DNA of 64,000 nt from positions 1 to 64,000 of the forward strand of contig DAOUBF010000086.1 in the NCBI GenBank assembly GCA_034432795.1, in the 5' to 3' direction. The translations under genes were made by a program, and so were the position numbers. The notes under the pieces were generated by a model. That model was given only the letters and a program-made list of their open reading frames with translations. It did no database searches and was not told the DNA's origin. This stretch comes from DAOUBF01 sp034432795. GTDB taxonomy: Bacteria > Chloroflexota > Anaerolineae > DSLN01. Positions 41,219-48,825 of this stretch are shown here, one piece after another (positions within the stretch are counted from its first letter, which is position 1; every line of letters begins with the position of its first letter).

Positions 41219-42178
41219 ATGGAGTACCGGCAGTTGGGTCGTACCGGCCTGAAGGTCTCTGAGTTGTGCCTGGGGACGATGACCTTTGGCTGGACGGCAG
41301 ATGAGGCCACTTCATTGGACATCCTGTCGGCGGCGTTTGACGCTGGCATCAACTTCCTGGATACCGCCGATATCTATTCCCGCTGGCACAAGCAGGCTGG
41401 CATCGCCGAGGAGATCATCGGCAAATGGCTGAAAGGCCGGCCCCGCGACCAGGTGGTGATCGCCACGAAGGTGCGCGGGGCCATGGGCGATGGGCCGAAC
41501 GACCAGGGCCTGTCGCGCCTCCATATCATGCACGCAGTGGAAGGCTCGCTGCGTCGTATGGGCACGGACTATATTGACCTGTACCAGTGCCACTGGCCGG
41601 ACGACGACACGCCGCTGGAGGAGACACTGCGCGCCCTAGATGACCTGGTGCATCAGGGCAAGGTGCGTTATATCGGCTGCTCCAATTACCCCGCCTGGAA
41701 GCTGTGCAAGGCGCTGTGGATCAGCGACAAGTATGGTCTAGCCCGCTTTGACTGCCTTCAACCGCACTACAACCTGGTCCATCGCGCCGAGTTTGAGCGC
41801 GAACTCATGCCCCTGTGCGCCGACCAGGGCCTGGGCGTGATCCCCTACAGCCCGCTGGCCGGGGGCTTCCTCACCGGCAAATACCGCCGGGGCCAGCCCA
41901 TCCCGGAGGGCACGCGCGGCCAGACCAGCCAGCGCGTTAAATCTTACATGACCGAGGCCAACTTCGCGCTGATTGACCGCATGGAGGCGTTGGGGCGCGA
42001 GCGCGGGCTGACTATCGCCCAGGTGGCCCTCGCCTGGCTTCTGACCAATCCGGTGATCACCAGCCCGATCATCGGCGCGAACAACGTGGCGCAACTTCGG
42101 GAGAGCCTGGGCGCAGTCGGCCAACGCCTCAGCCCGGAGGAGAAACAGGCCCTGGACGAGGCCAGCGCGTGGAAATAG
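41219..42178 (+). CDS. Aldo/keto reductase
   Basis: A 319-residue NADPH-dependent TIM-barrel oxidoreductase. It begins MEYRQLGRTGLKVSELCLGTMTFG; the catalytic tetrad is visible as Asp in FLDTAD, Tyr in IYSRW, Lys in VIATKV and His in YQCHWPD. GVIPYSPLAGGFLTGKYRRG is typical of the bacterial YhdN/Tas-like group. AGGAGGTAAG lies in the end of the previous gene, about 8-10 nt upstream. Substrate unknown; placement next to the GgS-like gene may be coincidental. Confidence 0.9.
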   Translation: MEYRQLGRTGLKVSELCLGTMTFGWTADEATSLDILSAAFDAGINFLDTADIYSRWHKQAGIAEEIIGKWLKGRPRDQVVIATKVRGAMGDGPNDQGLSRLHIMHAVEGSLRRMGTDYIDLYQCHWPDDDTPLEETLRALDDLVHQGKVRYIGCSNYPAWKLCKALWISDKYGLARFDCLQPHYNLVHRAEFERELMPLCADQGLGVIPYSPLAGGFLTGKYRRGQPIPEGTRGQTSQRVKSYMTEANFALIDRMEALGRERGLTIAQVALAWLLTNPVITSPIIGANNVAQLRESLGAVGQRLSPEEKQALDEASAWK

Positions 42179-42184
42179 GATGCG

Positions 42185-42235
42185 CGGCAACTTCCCCCCC
42201 ATTGTGGGAGAGGGTGAGGAAGGGGGTGACGCCTC
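42185..42235. repeat. GC-rich intergenic hairpin
   Basis: CTTCCCCCCCATTGTGGGAG and related G/C runs after the aldo/keto reductase. The remainder of the 42179-42445 gap holds the palindrome at 42354 and a -10-like TATAAT at 42417-42422 ahead of hicB. Confidence 0.5.
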
Positions 42236-42353
42236 GCCCCTACGGGTCACGCTGGAGTGCTGAAGCCCTGTTTGAGCACACCCCACCGTGAACGGTGGAG
42301 CGTTTCCCCGCGCATCCCCTGCAGAGGCAACCCTTGTAGTTGCCCGCCTGGGT

Positions 42354-42388
42354 CAGACCTCGCAGGTCTTGAAGACCTGCGAGGTCTG
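42354..42388. repeat. Perfect 35-bp palindrome
   Basis: CAGACCTCGCAGGTCTT, one central G, then AAGACCTGCGAGGTCTG: two 17-bp arms with no mismatch. It lies 57 bp before hicB. There is no T-run. It may be another dispersed repeat class or a transcription-factor or terminator structure. Confidence 0.85.
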
Positions 42389-42416
42389 CGCGAGCGGCCG
42401 GAGAGGGCGAAAAGTG

Positions 42417-42422
42417 TATAAT
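42417..42422 (+). promoter_or_regulatory. -10 box upstream of hicB
   Basis: TATAAT, 23 nt before the hicB ATG. No -35 match is seen at 16-18 bp, which would suit an activator-dependent or weak promoter. Confidence 0.35.
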
Positions 42423-42445
42423 AGGTCATGAGGAGGTGAGAGCGG

Positions 42446-42667
42446 ATGACAACGTATCAGTTTACGGTCGTCGTTGAGCGCGATGAAGATGGAGTGTACA
42501 TTGCCACCTGTCCCGCGCTCCCAGGCTGCTATTCCCAAGGAGACACTTACCAGGAAGCACTTGAGAACCTCAAGGACGCAATGAAACTCCATATCCAGGC
42601 CCGTCAAAGCCTGGGTGAACCTATCCCTATTGAAGTCGCCCTGGATCGGGTTGAAGTCAATGCCTAA
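42446..42667 (+). CDS. hicB: HicB-family antitoxin
   Basis: A 73-residue antitoxin. YQFTVVVERDEDGVYIATCPALPGCYSQGDTYQEALENLKDAM is the partially degraded RNase H fold of HicB proteins (too long to be chance), ending in a helix. It lacks the C-terminal ribbon-helix-helix or HTH DNA-binding domain of longer HicBs, as in many short forms. AGGAGGTGAG precedes the ATG. The start of the toxin overlaps its end. It should neutralise HicA, but the partner gene is frameshifted here. Confidence 0.88.
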   Translation: MTTYQFTVVVERDEDGVYIATCPALPGCYSQGDTYQEALENLKDAMKLHIQARQSLGEPIPIEVALDRVEVNA

Positions 42668-42885
42668 GCTGCGCCCGGCAAAACCCCCAAGAAGTGCAGC
42701 GGGTCTTGGAAAAGCTAGGCGTTGAACTCATTCGCCAAAGCGGAAGCCACGCGGTCTACCGCCACCCTGATGGCCGCTGGACGACCGTGCCGCTTCATTC
42801 GGGAAAGGATGTAGCAAAAGGGATATTGAGGAAAATCATCAAAGACGCAGGCCTGACGGTGGACGAATTTGAAGGGATGCGCTGA
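42660..42885 (+). pseudogene. hicA: Frameshifted HicA toxin
   Basis: The expected start ATG at 42660 overlaps hicB and encodes MPKLRPAKP, the normal beginning of HicA. After a run of five C residues (42684-42688) the frame is lost; the remaining toxin, EVQRVLEKLGVELIRQSGSHAVYRHPD and the rest including the catalytic His in GSHAVYRH, continues in another frame to 42885. Removing a single C restores one continuous 74-codon gene. So this is either an inactivated toxin, a phase-variable switch at a homopolymer, or an assembly error. A 63-residue frame beginning at 42694 would lack the first strand. Confidence 0.8.
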
Positions 42886-42989
42886 CCTCAGACGAGGTGA
42901 TGCTTGACGCCGGGCGAGCGCGAGGCGGTGTATAAGGCGGTGATGGCGTTGGTGCGCAAGTGGCTGGAGAAGGCGCAGAGTGTGACCAG

Positions 42990-44003
42990 CTACCCCCTCA
43001 CCGGCGATGATCTGGCCAGGAAGCGGATCTCCGCTGGAATCTCCTGCCCGTCGGCAACGGCGGATAGCACAGTTCCAGGCACGGCATAGGCCGTGCGCAC
43101 GTAGCCCAGGCCGACGACCTCGCCCGTATCGGGCAACCGGGCCAGGCTGGTCACCCGGCCGACCTGTTGCCCCTCGGCCTGCAATATGACCTCGCCCGCC
43201 GGCGGCAGCGCAGCCAGGCGCAGGCCCACAAGCTGGCGGGCCTGCCTGCCCCGGCTCTCCATACGGGCAATGATCTCCTGGCCGATGTAGCAGCCCTTGC
43301 GAAAGCTGACATCATCCCACAGCCCGGCCTCCAGCGGGATGTATTCCTCGCTCAACTCATGGCCGTAGCGCGGCTGGCCCGCCAGGATACGCAACGCCTC
43401 ATACGCTTCTTCACCCATTGGCCGGGCGCCCCAGTCCGCGCCAGCCTCCAACAGGCGCGTCCACGCCCCTGCGATGGCCGCAGCGGGCGCGATCACGAAG
43501 AAAGCCTGGCCCGTGCCGGGCGGTTCCGCAGCCGCCACCATGAGCGTTTCCCCCTCCCAGGGGACAGACTGCCAGGCGTGGCGTTCCAGCCCGGACACGT
43601 CTGCCCCTATAGCGCGTTGGATCGTCTCCGCCGCGCGCGGGCCGTAGAGCGCCAGCAGGCCGGTCGCATCGGTCTCGTCGCTGATGGTCACCTGGTCCAT
43701 GAAGAAGATGTACCCGCTCAGCCAGCGGCGCACGCGCCCGGCCTGCCCCTCGCTGGTCAGCGCCAGCAGCGTCTCCTCCCCCACGTAAACCGTCAGCCGG
43801 TCCACCATGCGGCCAATCGGGGTAGTCAGCACAGTCGTGCACCCCTGGCCGGGCGTCCGCTTGAGCACATCGTTGGTGGACATGCGCTGCAAGAAGTCCA
43901 GCCGGTCGCGCCCGGCGATGCGCAGCCGCCCGATGGCACTGCGGTCCATCAGGGCGACGGCCTCCCGCGCCGCGCGCAGTTCAGCCACAACCTCCTCAGC
44001 CAT
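42990..44003 (-). CDS. YgfZ/GcvT-domain folate-binding protein
   Basis: A 337-residue protein of the GcvT/YgfZ family. The signature KGCYIGQEIIARM (about residues 243-255) marks the YgfZ branch, which helps iron-sulfur cluster enzymes in a tetrahydrofolate-dependent manner; it lacks the rest of the glycine-cleavage system nearby. The N-terminal part has GRLRIAGRDRLDFLQRMSTNDV. It is the last gene of the long minus-strand operon that begins near 51.2 kb and includes an iron-sulfur-dependent oxidoreductase, which gives the role some context. Confidence 0.88.
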   Translation of the reverse strand: MAEEVVAELRAAREAVALMDRSAIGRLRIAGRDRLDFLQRMSTNDVLKRTPGQGCTTVLTTPIGRMVDRLTVYVGEETLLALTSEGQAGRVRRWLSGYIFFMDQVTISDETDATGLLALYGPRAAETIQRAIGADVSGLERHAWQSVPWEGETLMVAAAEPPGTGQAFFVIAPAAAIAGAWTRLLEAGADWGARPMGEEAYEALRILAGQPRYGHELSEEYIPLEAGLWDDVSFRKGCYIGQEIIARMESRGRQARQLVGLRLAALPPAGEVILQAEGQQVGRVTSLARLPDTGEVVGLGYVRTAYAVPGTVLSAVADGQEIPAEIRFLARSSPVRG

Positions 44004-44029
44004 CGTTCTCCGTCCTCAGCCGCCGAGCT

Positions 44030-44518
44030 TCACAGCCCGGCCTGCTTGCGATAGGCCTCAATCTGCTCCGCGTGCTCGGCCTCGTGCGCGTAGCTGTTCT
44101 CGGCGATCACCTGGGCCAGCGTTTGGCCCCCGGTCCACTCATACAGGTGCGGGTCGTCCAGTTCCTCGTCTGAGAGCGCCTCAACGCGCCGCAGCAGTTG
44201 TTCATAGACGCCGCGAAAATCGTTCAAAATCCGCTCCAGTGGCCGGTCTTTGTTCTCTTGGTAGCGCCGCTCGTTCCAGGCATCTACATCGCGGATGTCC
44301 GCCAGGCGGGGGCGGCGACCAATCGTATTGTACCACAGGGCGGTGACCAACTCCGCTTCCCAGGCAGCGATATGGGCCAGCACATCCTTAATAGACCAGT
44401 GCCCGACGACTCCCGGCTGGCGCATGGTCTCCTCGCTCAGCCCGGCAATCGCCGCCTCCAGCCGCGCCCGTTCCGTGCGCAGCCTTTCCAAAATCTCTCT
44501 TTTACTTATCTGACTCAT
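44030..44518 (-). CDS. DinB/DfsB-like four-helix protein
   Basis: A 162-residue four-helix-bundle protein of the DinB-like superfamily (ClbS/DfsB group). Candidate metal ligands are His in VGHWSIKDVLAHIAAWE and the HEAEHAEQ near the C-terminus, in the normal positions for the triad. Such proteins act as metal-dependent thiol transferases or hydrolases on small molecules; no specific substrate is indicated. The ATG overlaps the end of the upstream EamA gene (44515-44518). Confidence 0.82.
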   Translation of the reverse strand: MSQISKREILERLRTERARLEAAIAGLSEETMRQPGVVGHWSIKDVLAHIAAWEAELVTALWYNTIGRRPRLADIRDVDAWNERRYQENKDRPLERILNDFRGVYEQLLRRVEALSDEELDDPHLYEWTGGQTLAQVIAENSYAHEAEHAEQIEAYRKQAGL

Positions 44519-45429
44519 GTTGTTACTTCACCCTGTGTCGTCCTTTGTGCCTGCCTGACGCTCACCAGCCCCACCCCGGCCAGGATCAGGGCACCCCCCA
44601 TGTAAAACGCCGGCCCCAGCGGCTCATGCAGGAAAATGCGACCCAAAAGCGCCCCCACCACCGGCTGGGCGAAAAACAGCAGCGAGACCACGCCCGCATC
44701 CAGCAGCGCCAGGGCTTTGTTCCACAGGTACATCGCCAACGCGGTTGAAGCGATACCCAGATAGAGCACCCCCCAGACGACATCCAGGGTGATGTGCCCC
44801 GGTGGGATGGCCGCCAGTTCAAATGGCGCCGCGACCAGCGTGACCAGCAGCCCACCTGCCATCGCGTACAGGCTGACCGCCAGCACAGCGTGGCTGGCGG
44901 CGGCCTGCTTGACCAGCACCGAATACAGTGCCCAGGTCACCGCGGCGACTAGCAAGGCCAGGTTGCCGGAGAGCGTTGCACTGGGCGCAGTCCCCCCCGT
45001 GTTTCCCAGGGCAACGATAACCGCGCCCAACGTCGCCAGGGCCAGCGCCGCCAGCCGCTGGCGGGTGATCGGCTCGTTCAGAAGCAGGTAGGCGAACAGG
45101 ACGATGAAGGCGGGCGAGGCGCTGGTGACCAGGGCGCCGTTGGCGGCAGTGGAGAGCCGCGTGCCCACGAATTGCATCCCGACCGAGAGACCGAAGCCCA
45201 GCATACCCACAGCCAGCAGCCGCACGGCGGCCCGACCCCGCGGCCATGCGCCGCCCAGCACAGCATTGACCGCCGCCAGGAGGACGACCGCGATCACCAG
45301 CCGCAGGCTCAGTAGTGTAAAGGGCGGGATCACGTCTAAAACGATCTTGCTCACCACGTACATCCCGCCCCAGATGGCCGTCGCGGCCAGGCCGAAGGCC
45401 ATGCCGGCTAGGTTCACGTACCGGCTCAT
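44515..45429 (-). CDS. EamA/DMT-family transporter
   Basis: A 304-residue membrane protein with ten predicted helices in two EamA repeats (WGGMYVVSKIVLDVIPPFTLLSLR in the first; LALYSVLVKQAA in the second; FLHEPLGPAFYMGGALILAG at the end). It probably exports a metabolite. Its start overlaps the transketolase C-subunit stop by 4 bp and its end overlaps the DinB-like gene, so it is coupled to both. Not closely similar to the EamA protein at 1761. Confidence 0.88.
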   Translation of the reverse strand: MSRYVNLAGMAFGLAATAIWGGMYVVSKIVLDVIPPFTLLSLRLVIAVVLLAAVNAVLGGAWPRGRAAVRLLAVGMLGFGLSVGMQFVGTRLSTAANGALVTSASPAFIVLFAYLLLNEPITRQRLAALALATLGAVIVALGNTGGTAPSATLSGNLALLVAAVTWALYSVLVKQAAASHAVLAVSLYAMAGGLLVTLVAAPFELAAIPPGHITLDVVWGVLYLGIASTALAMYLWNKALALLDAGVVSLLFFAQPVVGALLGRIFLHEPLGPAFYMGGALILAGVGLVSVRQAQRTTQGEVTT

Positions 45430-46397
45430 GTGGGCTTCTGTTTGATCACGTCCAGCGCGGCGGCCACAATATGCTCCGGCGTCAGGCCATACGCCGCCAG
45501 CAGTGTATCGGGATCGCCCGATTCGGCATAGACATCGTTCAGGCCGACGAAGCGCATGGGCACCGGGTGCAGCCGGGCGACGGCCTGAGCCACTGCCGCG
45601 CCTAAGCCGCCGCGCAAGAGGTGCTCTTCGGCAGTGACAATGGCGCCGGTTCTGATGGCGGCGTCCATCACCGCCTCTTCATCCAGCGGCTTGACGGTGT
45701 GCATATCCAGCACGCGGGCCTGAAGGCCCTCCTCCGCCAGCAGTTCAGCCGCCTCCAGACAGGCGGCCACCATCAGGCCATTACCGATGAGGGTCACATC
45801 CGTGCCATCGCGCAGCAGGACCGCCCGACCCAGGCGGAACTGATCGCAGCCGTTGGCATACACAATGGGGAATTTCGGCCGCCCGGTGCGCAGGTAAGCC
45901 GGGCCAACGTGCTCGGCCAGCGCCCGCGTCGCGGCCCGCGTGGATGGCTCATCCGCCGGGACGACGACGGTGAAGTTGGGCAGGGCGCAGGCCAGAGCCA
46001 CATCCTCAATCCCCATCTGCGATGGGCCATCCTCACCGATGGTGACGCCCGCATGGCTGCCCACGATCTTAACGTTCAGGTTGGGCAGGGCCACCGACAT
46101 GCGCAGTTGGTCAAAAGCGTTGCACATAACGAAGCAGGCGAAGCTGGCCGCCCAGGGCTCCTTGCCCGCCAGAGCCAGCCCACTGGCAACGCCGACCATG
46201 TTGCTTTCAGCGATGCCCACGCTGAAGAAGCGCTCCGGGAACTCCTGGCCAAACAGTTCCGTGCGCGTGGAGTTGGCCACATCGCCATCCACCACGACGA
46301 TGTTGGGGCGTTCGCGCCCCAATTCGCGCAGTGCTTCGCCGAAGGCGTCCCGTGTCGCCTTGCCCTCCTTCAACCCAATGCGTTTCCCGATCTTCAT
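45426..46397 (-). CDS. Transketolase, C-terminal subunit
   Basis: A 323-residue protein with the pyrimidine-binding and C-terminal domains of transketolase (RFFSVGIAESNMVGVASGLALAG carries the catalytic Glu; HAGVTIGEDGPSQMGIEDVA). It forms the two-chain transketolase with the N-terminal subunit encoded 91 bp upstream, transferring two-carbon units in the pentose phosphate pathway. The gap between the two genes contains a repeat (46425-46480). Split transketolases are widespread in anaerobes and archaea. Confidence 0.93.
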   Translation of the reverse strand: MKIGKRIGLKEGKATRDAFGEALRELGRERPNIVVVDGDVANSTRTELFGQEFPERFFSVGIAESNMVGVASGLALAGKEPWAASFACFVMCNAFDQLRMSVALPNLNVKIVGSHAGVTIGEDGPSQMGIEDVALACALPNFTVVVPADEPSTRAATRALAEHVGPAYLRTGRPKFPIVYANGCDQFRLGRAVLLRDGTDVTLIGNGLMVAACLEAAELLAEEGLQARVLDMHTVKPLDEEAVMDAAIRTGAIVTAEEHLLRGGLGAAVAQAVARLHPVPMRFVGLNDVYAESGDPDTLLAAYGLTPEHIVAAALDVIKQKPT

Positions 46398-46424
46398 GCG
46401 AATGCGTTCCTCAATTATTTATCT

Positions 46425-46480
46425 CCGCAGAGGACGCGGAGGACACAGAGATATCTAAACGGATCGTTTAAAGCCCTCTG
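46425..46480. repeat. Repeat of the CTCTGTGTCCTC type
   Basis: TCCGCAGAGGACGCGGAGGA followed by CACAGAG and, further on, CCCTCTGCGGTGAA: an imperfect inverted repeat between the two transketolase genes. Sequences of this CTCTGTG/CTCTGCGG kind are scattered in many bacterial genomes. Confidence 0.5.
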
Positions 46481-46488
46481 CGGTGAAA

Positions 46489-47325
46489 TCAGGCCAGCGC
46501 TGCCAGCGCCTCTTGGGCCTCCTCCGGCTTCAGCGGGACGCCATGATACTTGTTGCCCGCCGGATCGGAGCGCTCCACCACCGAAATGCCTTTGCCCTTG
46601 ATCGTGTGGGCGATGATCACCTGGGGCTTACCCCGGACCTGGCGCACTTCATCAAAGGCGGAGCGGATTTGGATGAAATTATGGCCATCAATCTCCACCA
46701 CATGCCAGCCGAACGCCCGCCATTTGTCGGGCAGGGGGTGCAGAGTGGGCATCACCCGCTCCACCGGCCCGGTCTGCTGGTATTTGTTGAAGTCCAGGAT
46801 AGCCGTCAGATTGTCCACCCTGTACTTTGCGGCGGCCATGGCCGCCTCCCAGACCTGGCCCTCGTCCGCCTCACCGTCGCCGATAAGGACGTACACGCGG
46901 TAATCGCGCCGGTCCAGCCGGGCGCCCAGGGCCATGCCCAGGCCGATAGACAGCCCCTGGCCCAGGCTGCCGGTGGAGGCCTCCACGCCGGGCGTCATGC
47001 GGCGGTCGGCGTGGCCCTGCAGCGGGCTGCCGAACTGGCGCAGCGTGGCGAGCAACCCCCGGTCAAAATAGCCCGCCTCGGCCAGGACCGCATACAGGGC
47101 GGGCACGCCATGCCCTTTGCTCAGGACGAAGCGGTCACGGTCGGGCCAATCCGGCTGCTGCGGGTTGTGGCGCAGTACACCGTCAAAGTAGAGCACGACC
47201 AGGATGTCAATCATGGAGGTGCTGCTGGAGGGGTGGCCGCTGCCCGCCCGCGTGGTCATCTCAATGATCTCGCGGCGCATCCGCCGTGCCAGGACGGCCA
47301 GTTCCTCAATTGTGCGTGGGTGCAT
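46489..47325 (-). CDS. Transketolase, N-terminal (thiamine diphosphate) subunit
   Basis: A 278-residue protein with the diphosphate-binding domain of transketolase: SGHPSSSTSMIDIL, LSKGHGVPALYAVL, TGSLGQGLSIGLGMALG and the ThDP/Mg motif GDGEADEGQVWEA ... NKYQQTG. The ATG at 47325 is selected because GAGGTGAG lies upstream and the N-terminus MHPRTIEELAVLARRMRREII is typical; a frame extending to 47460 overlaps the upstream membrane-protein gene. It pairs with the C-subunit gene downstream. Confidence 0.93.
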   Translation of the reverse strand: MHPRTIEELAVLARRMRREIIEMTTRAGSGHPSSSTSMIDILVVLYFDGVLRHNPQQPDWPDRDRFVLSKGHGVPALYAVLAEAGYFDRGLLATLRQFGSPLQGHADRRMTPGVEASTGSLGQGLSIGLGMALGARLDRRDYRVYVLIGDGEADEGQVWEAAMAAAKYRVDNLTAILDFNKYQQTGPVERVMPTLHPLPDKWRAFGWHVVEIDGHNFIQIRSAFDEVRQVRGKPQVIIAHTIKGKGISVVERSDPAGNKYHGVPLKPEEAQEALAALA

Positions 47326-47333
47326 AGGCGCGC

Positions 47334-47882
47334 TCACCTCGGCACCAGCCCACCGCTGAGGAGATAAGCGACGCCAGCCACCACCAGCAGCAGCAAGAGC
47401 AGCGAAATCCACACCTTGGGGCTGGTGAGCGAAGGCAGCCGCAGTGGCTGGTTGCCCCACTCCTCCAGCCGCTGCTCCAGCGGCAGCGGGGTCAGGGGAG
47501 TCGGCGGCTGAGGCAGCGGGACGGCTGCGGACAGGGGTTGGGGTTGGGCTGGCGGCGCCTCCGTGGCGTGGGCGCGGTTGACCGCCATCAGCCGGTCCAG
47601 GAGATAGATGATCAGCGCCAACGTAGCGCCCATGCCGACGACCACCCCCAGCCCCACCCCCACCAGGATGGCGAAGGCCAGCGCCTGGGGGATTGGCCCT
47701 ATGGGCGTCTCCACCAAAGGCACGGCGGGCGCTTCTGGGGCGGTGATGACCGGGCCGGGCGGCGCCGGGCGCTGGCTGGCTATGGGGTACAAGACCAACG
47801 TCAGTACGCCCACGCCCAGCAGGACGATCACCCAGCCGAGCACGTTGAGAGCGCGGGTTGTCTGAGTTGTCCGCCGATACAA
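47334..47882 (-). CDS. Membrane protein of unknown function
   Basis: A 182-residue protein with three predicted membrane helices (about residues 12-33, 66-92 and 157-177), a Pro-rich outside or linker region (PAPPGPVITAPEAPAVPLVETP) and a long Pro/Gln-rich cytosolic segment between helices 2 and 3. No family is recognised. The TTG start follows GGAGGTCCCTGC. It sits between korB and the transketolase N-subunit, 8-11 bp from each, so it is certainly co-transcribed with them; the function is not apparent. Confidence 0.7.
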   Translation of the reverse strand: MYRRTTQTTRALNVLGWVIVLLGVGVLTLVLYPIASQRPAPPGPVITAPEAPAVPLVETPIGPIPQALAFAILVGVGLGVVVGMGATLALIIYLLDRLMAVNRAHATEAPPAQPQPLSAAVPLPQPPTPLTPLPLEQRLEEWGNQPLRLPSLTSPKVWISLLLLLLVVAGVAYLLSGGLVPR

Positions 47883-47893
47883 GCAGGGACCTC

Positions 47894-48781
47894 CTATGAG
47901 CGGTAGCGGTTGATCAGTTCTTGCAAGTCAAACGGTTTGGCTGCGGCCCTGGTGCGCACAGCCTGCAGGCTCTCCACGAAGCTGGGGCGGTTCTCCTTGT
48001 AGAACACGCCCAGGTACAGCACCTCGTCTTCCATCGCCAGGCGCATGGCCGCCGCCTTATCGCTGGGATCATGGTCGGCGGGCAGGTCGGCGGTCACTTG
48101 CCTGAAGTGATCGTAGGTGTCATAGAAAGTCACACACGGGCTGTAGACCTGAATGAAGGCGAAGCCTTTGTGGCTGATGCCTTGCTTGATCAGTTCGGTG
48201 ACCTCGCGTGGGCGGGCCGAGAAGCCACGAGCCACAAACGTGGCCCCATAGGCCAGCGCCATGAGCACCGGGTTAATGGGGTACTCGGCGTGGCCGTAGG
48301 GCGAGGCCTTGCGTTCCAGCGCGTGTGGGCTGGTCGGCGAGGGCTGGCCCTTGGTCAGGCCGTAGATCTCATTGTCCATCACGATATAGGTGATGTCCAC
48401 ATTGCGCCGGGCGGCATGCGGCAGGTGCCCCGCGCCGATGGAGAAGGCATCGCCATCGCCACCCACCGCCACCACCACCAGGTCGGGCCGGGCCAGCTTG
48501 ATACCGGTGGCCAGCGGCAGGACGCGCCCGTGCACGCCGTGAAAGCCGTACGCCTCCACGAACGCCGGAAAGCGGCCCGAACACCCGATGCCGGAGGCGA
48601 TCACCGCGTTCTCCGGCGGGATACCCAGATCGGCGATGGCCTTATAGAAGCTGGACAGCACACCGAAATCCCCGCAGCCGGGGCACCAGATCGGCTTGAC
48701 GTCGCTCTTATAATCCTGGGGTTTCAGTTGAACCGTGCCAATATACGGTGAAACCGGGACATCTGTCATAAACTCGGTCAT
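47894..48781 (-). CDS. korB: 2-oxoacid:ferredoxin oxidoreductase, beta subunit
   Basis: A 295-residue thiamine-diphosphate subunit. WCPGCGDFG (near 32-40) and GIGCSGRFP carry the cluster-liganding cysteines, and VVAVGGDGDAFSIGAGHLPHAARRNVD with DNEIYGLTKGQPSPT is the ThDP/Mg-binding motif. With KorA it oxidises 2-oxoglutarate or a related 2-oxoacid to acyl-CoA, passing electrons to ferredoxin; it can run in reverse for CO2 fixation. Which 2-oxoacid is used cannot be decided from sequence. Separated from korA by 44 bp containing a GACGG-type repeat. Confidence 0.93.
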   Translation of the reverse strand: MTEFMTDVPVSPYIGTVQLKPQDYKSDVKPIWCPGCGDFGVLSSFYKAIADLGIPPENAVIASGIGCSGRFPAFVEAYGFHGVHGRVLPLATGIKLARPDLVVVAVGGDGDAFSIGAGHLPHAARRNVDITYIVMDNEIYGLTKGQPSPTSPHALERKASPYGHAEYPINPVLMALAYGATFVARGFSARPREVTELIKQGISHKGFAFIQVYSPCVTFYDTYDHFRQVTADLPADHDPSDKAAAMRLAMEDEVLYLGVFYKENRPSFVESLQAVRTRAAAKPFDLQELINRYRS

Positions 48782-48825
48782 GGGGTTATCCTTTCGTCGT
48801 CTCTCGTCCGTCCTCCGTCTTCCAT

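Noticed and set aside
42904..43089. A 61-codon plus-strand frame after hicA
   Set aside because: The first 25 residues look helix-like, but the rest runs antisense through the end of the YgfZ-like gene and the TTG start is weak; a truncated remnant cannot be excluded.
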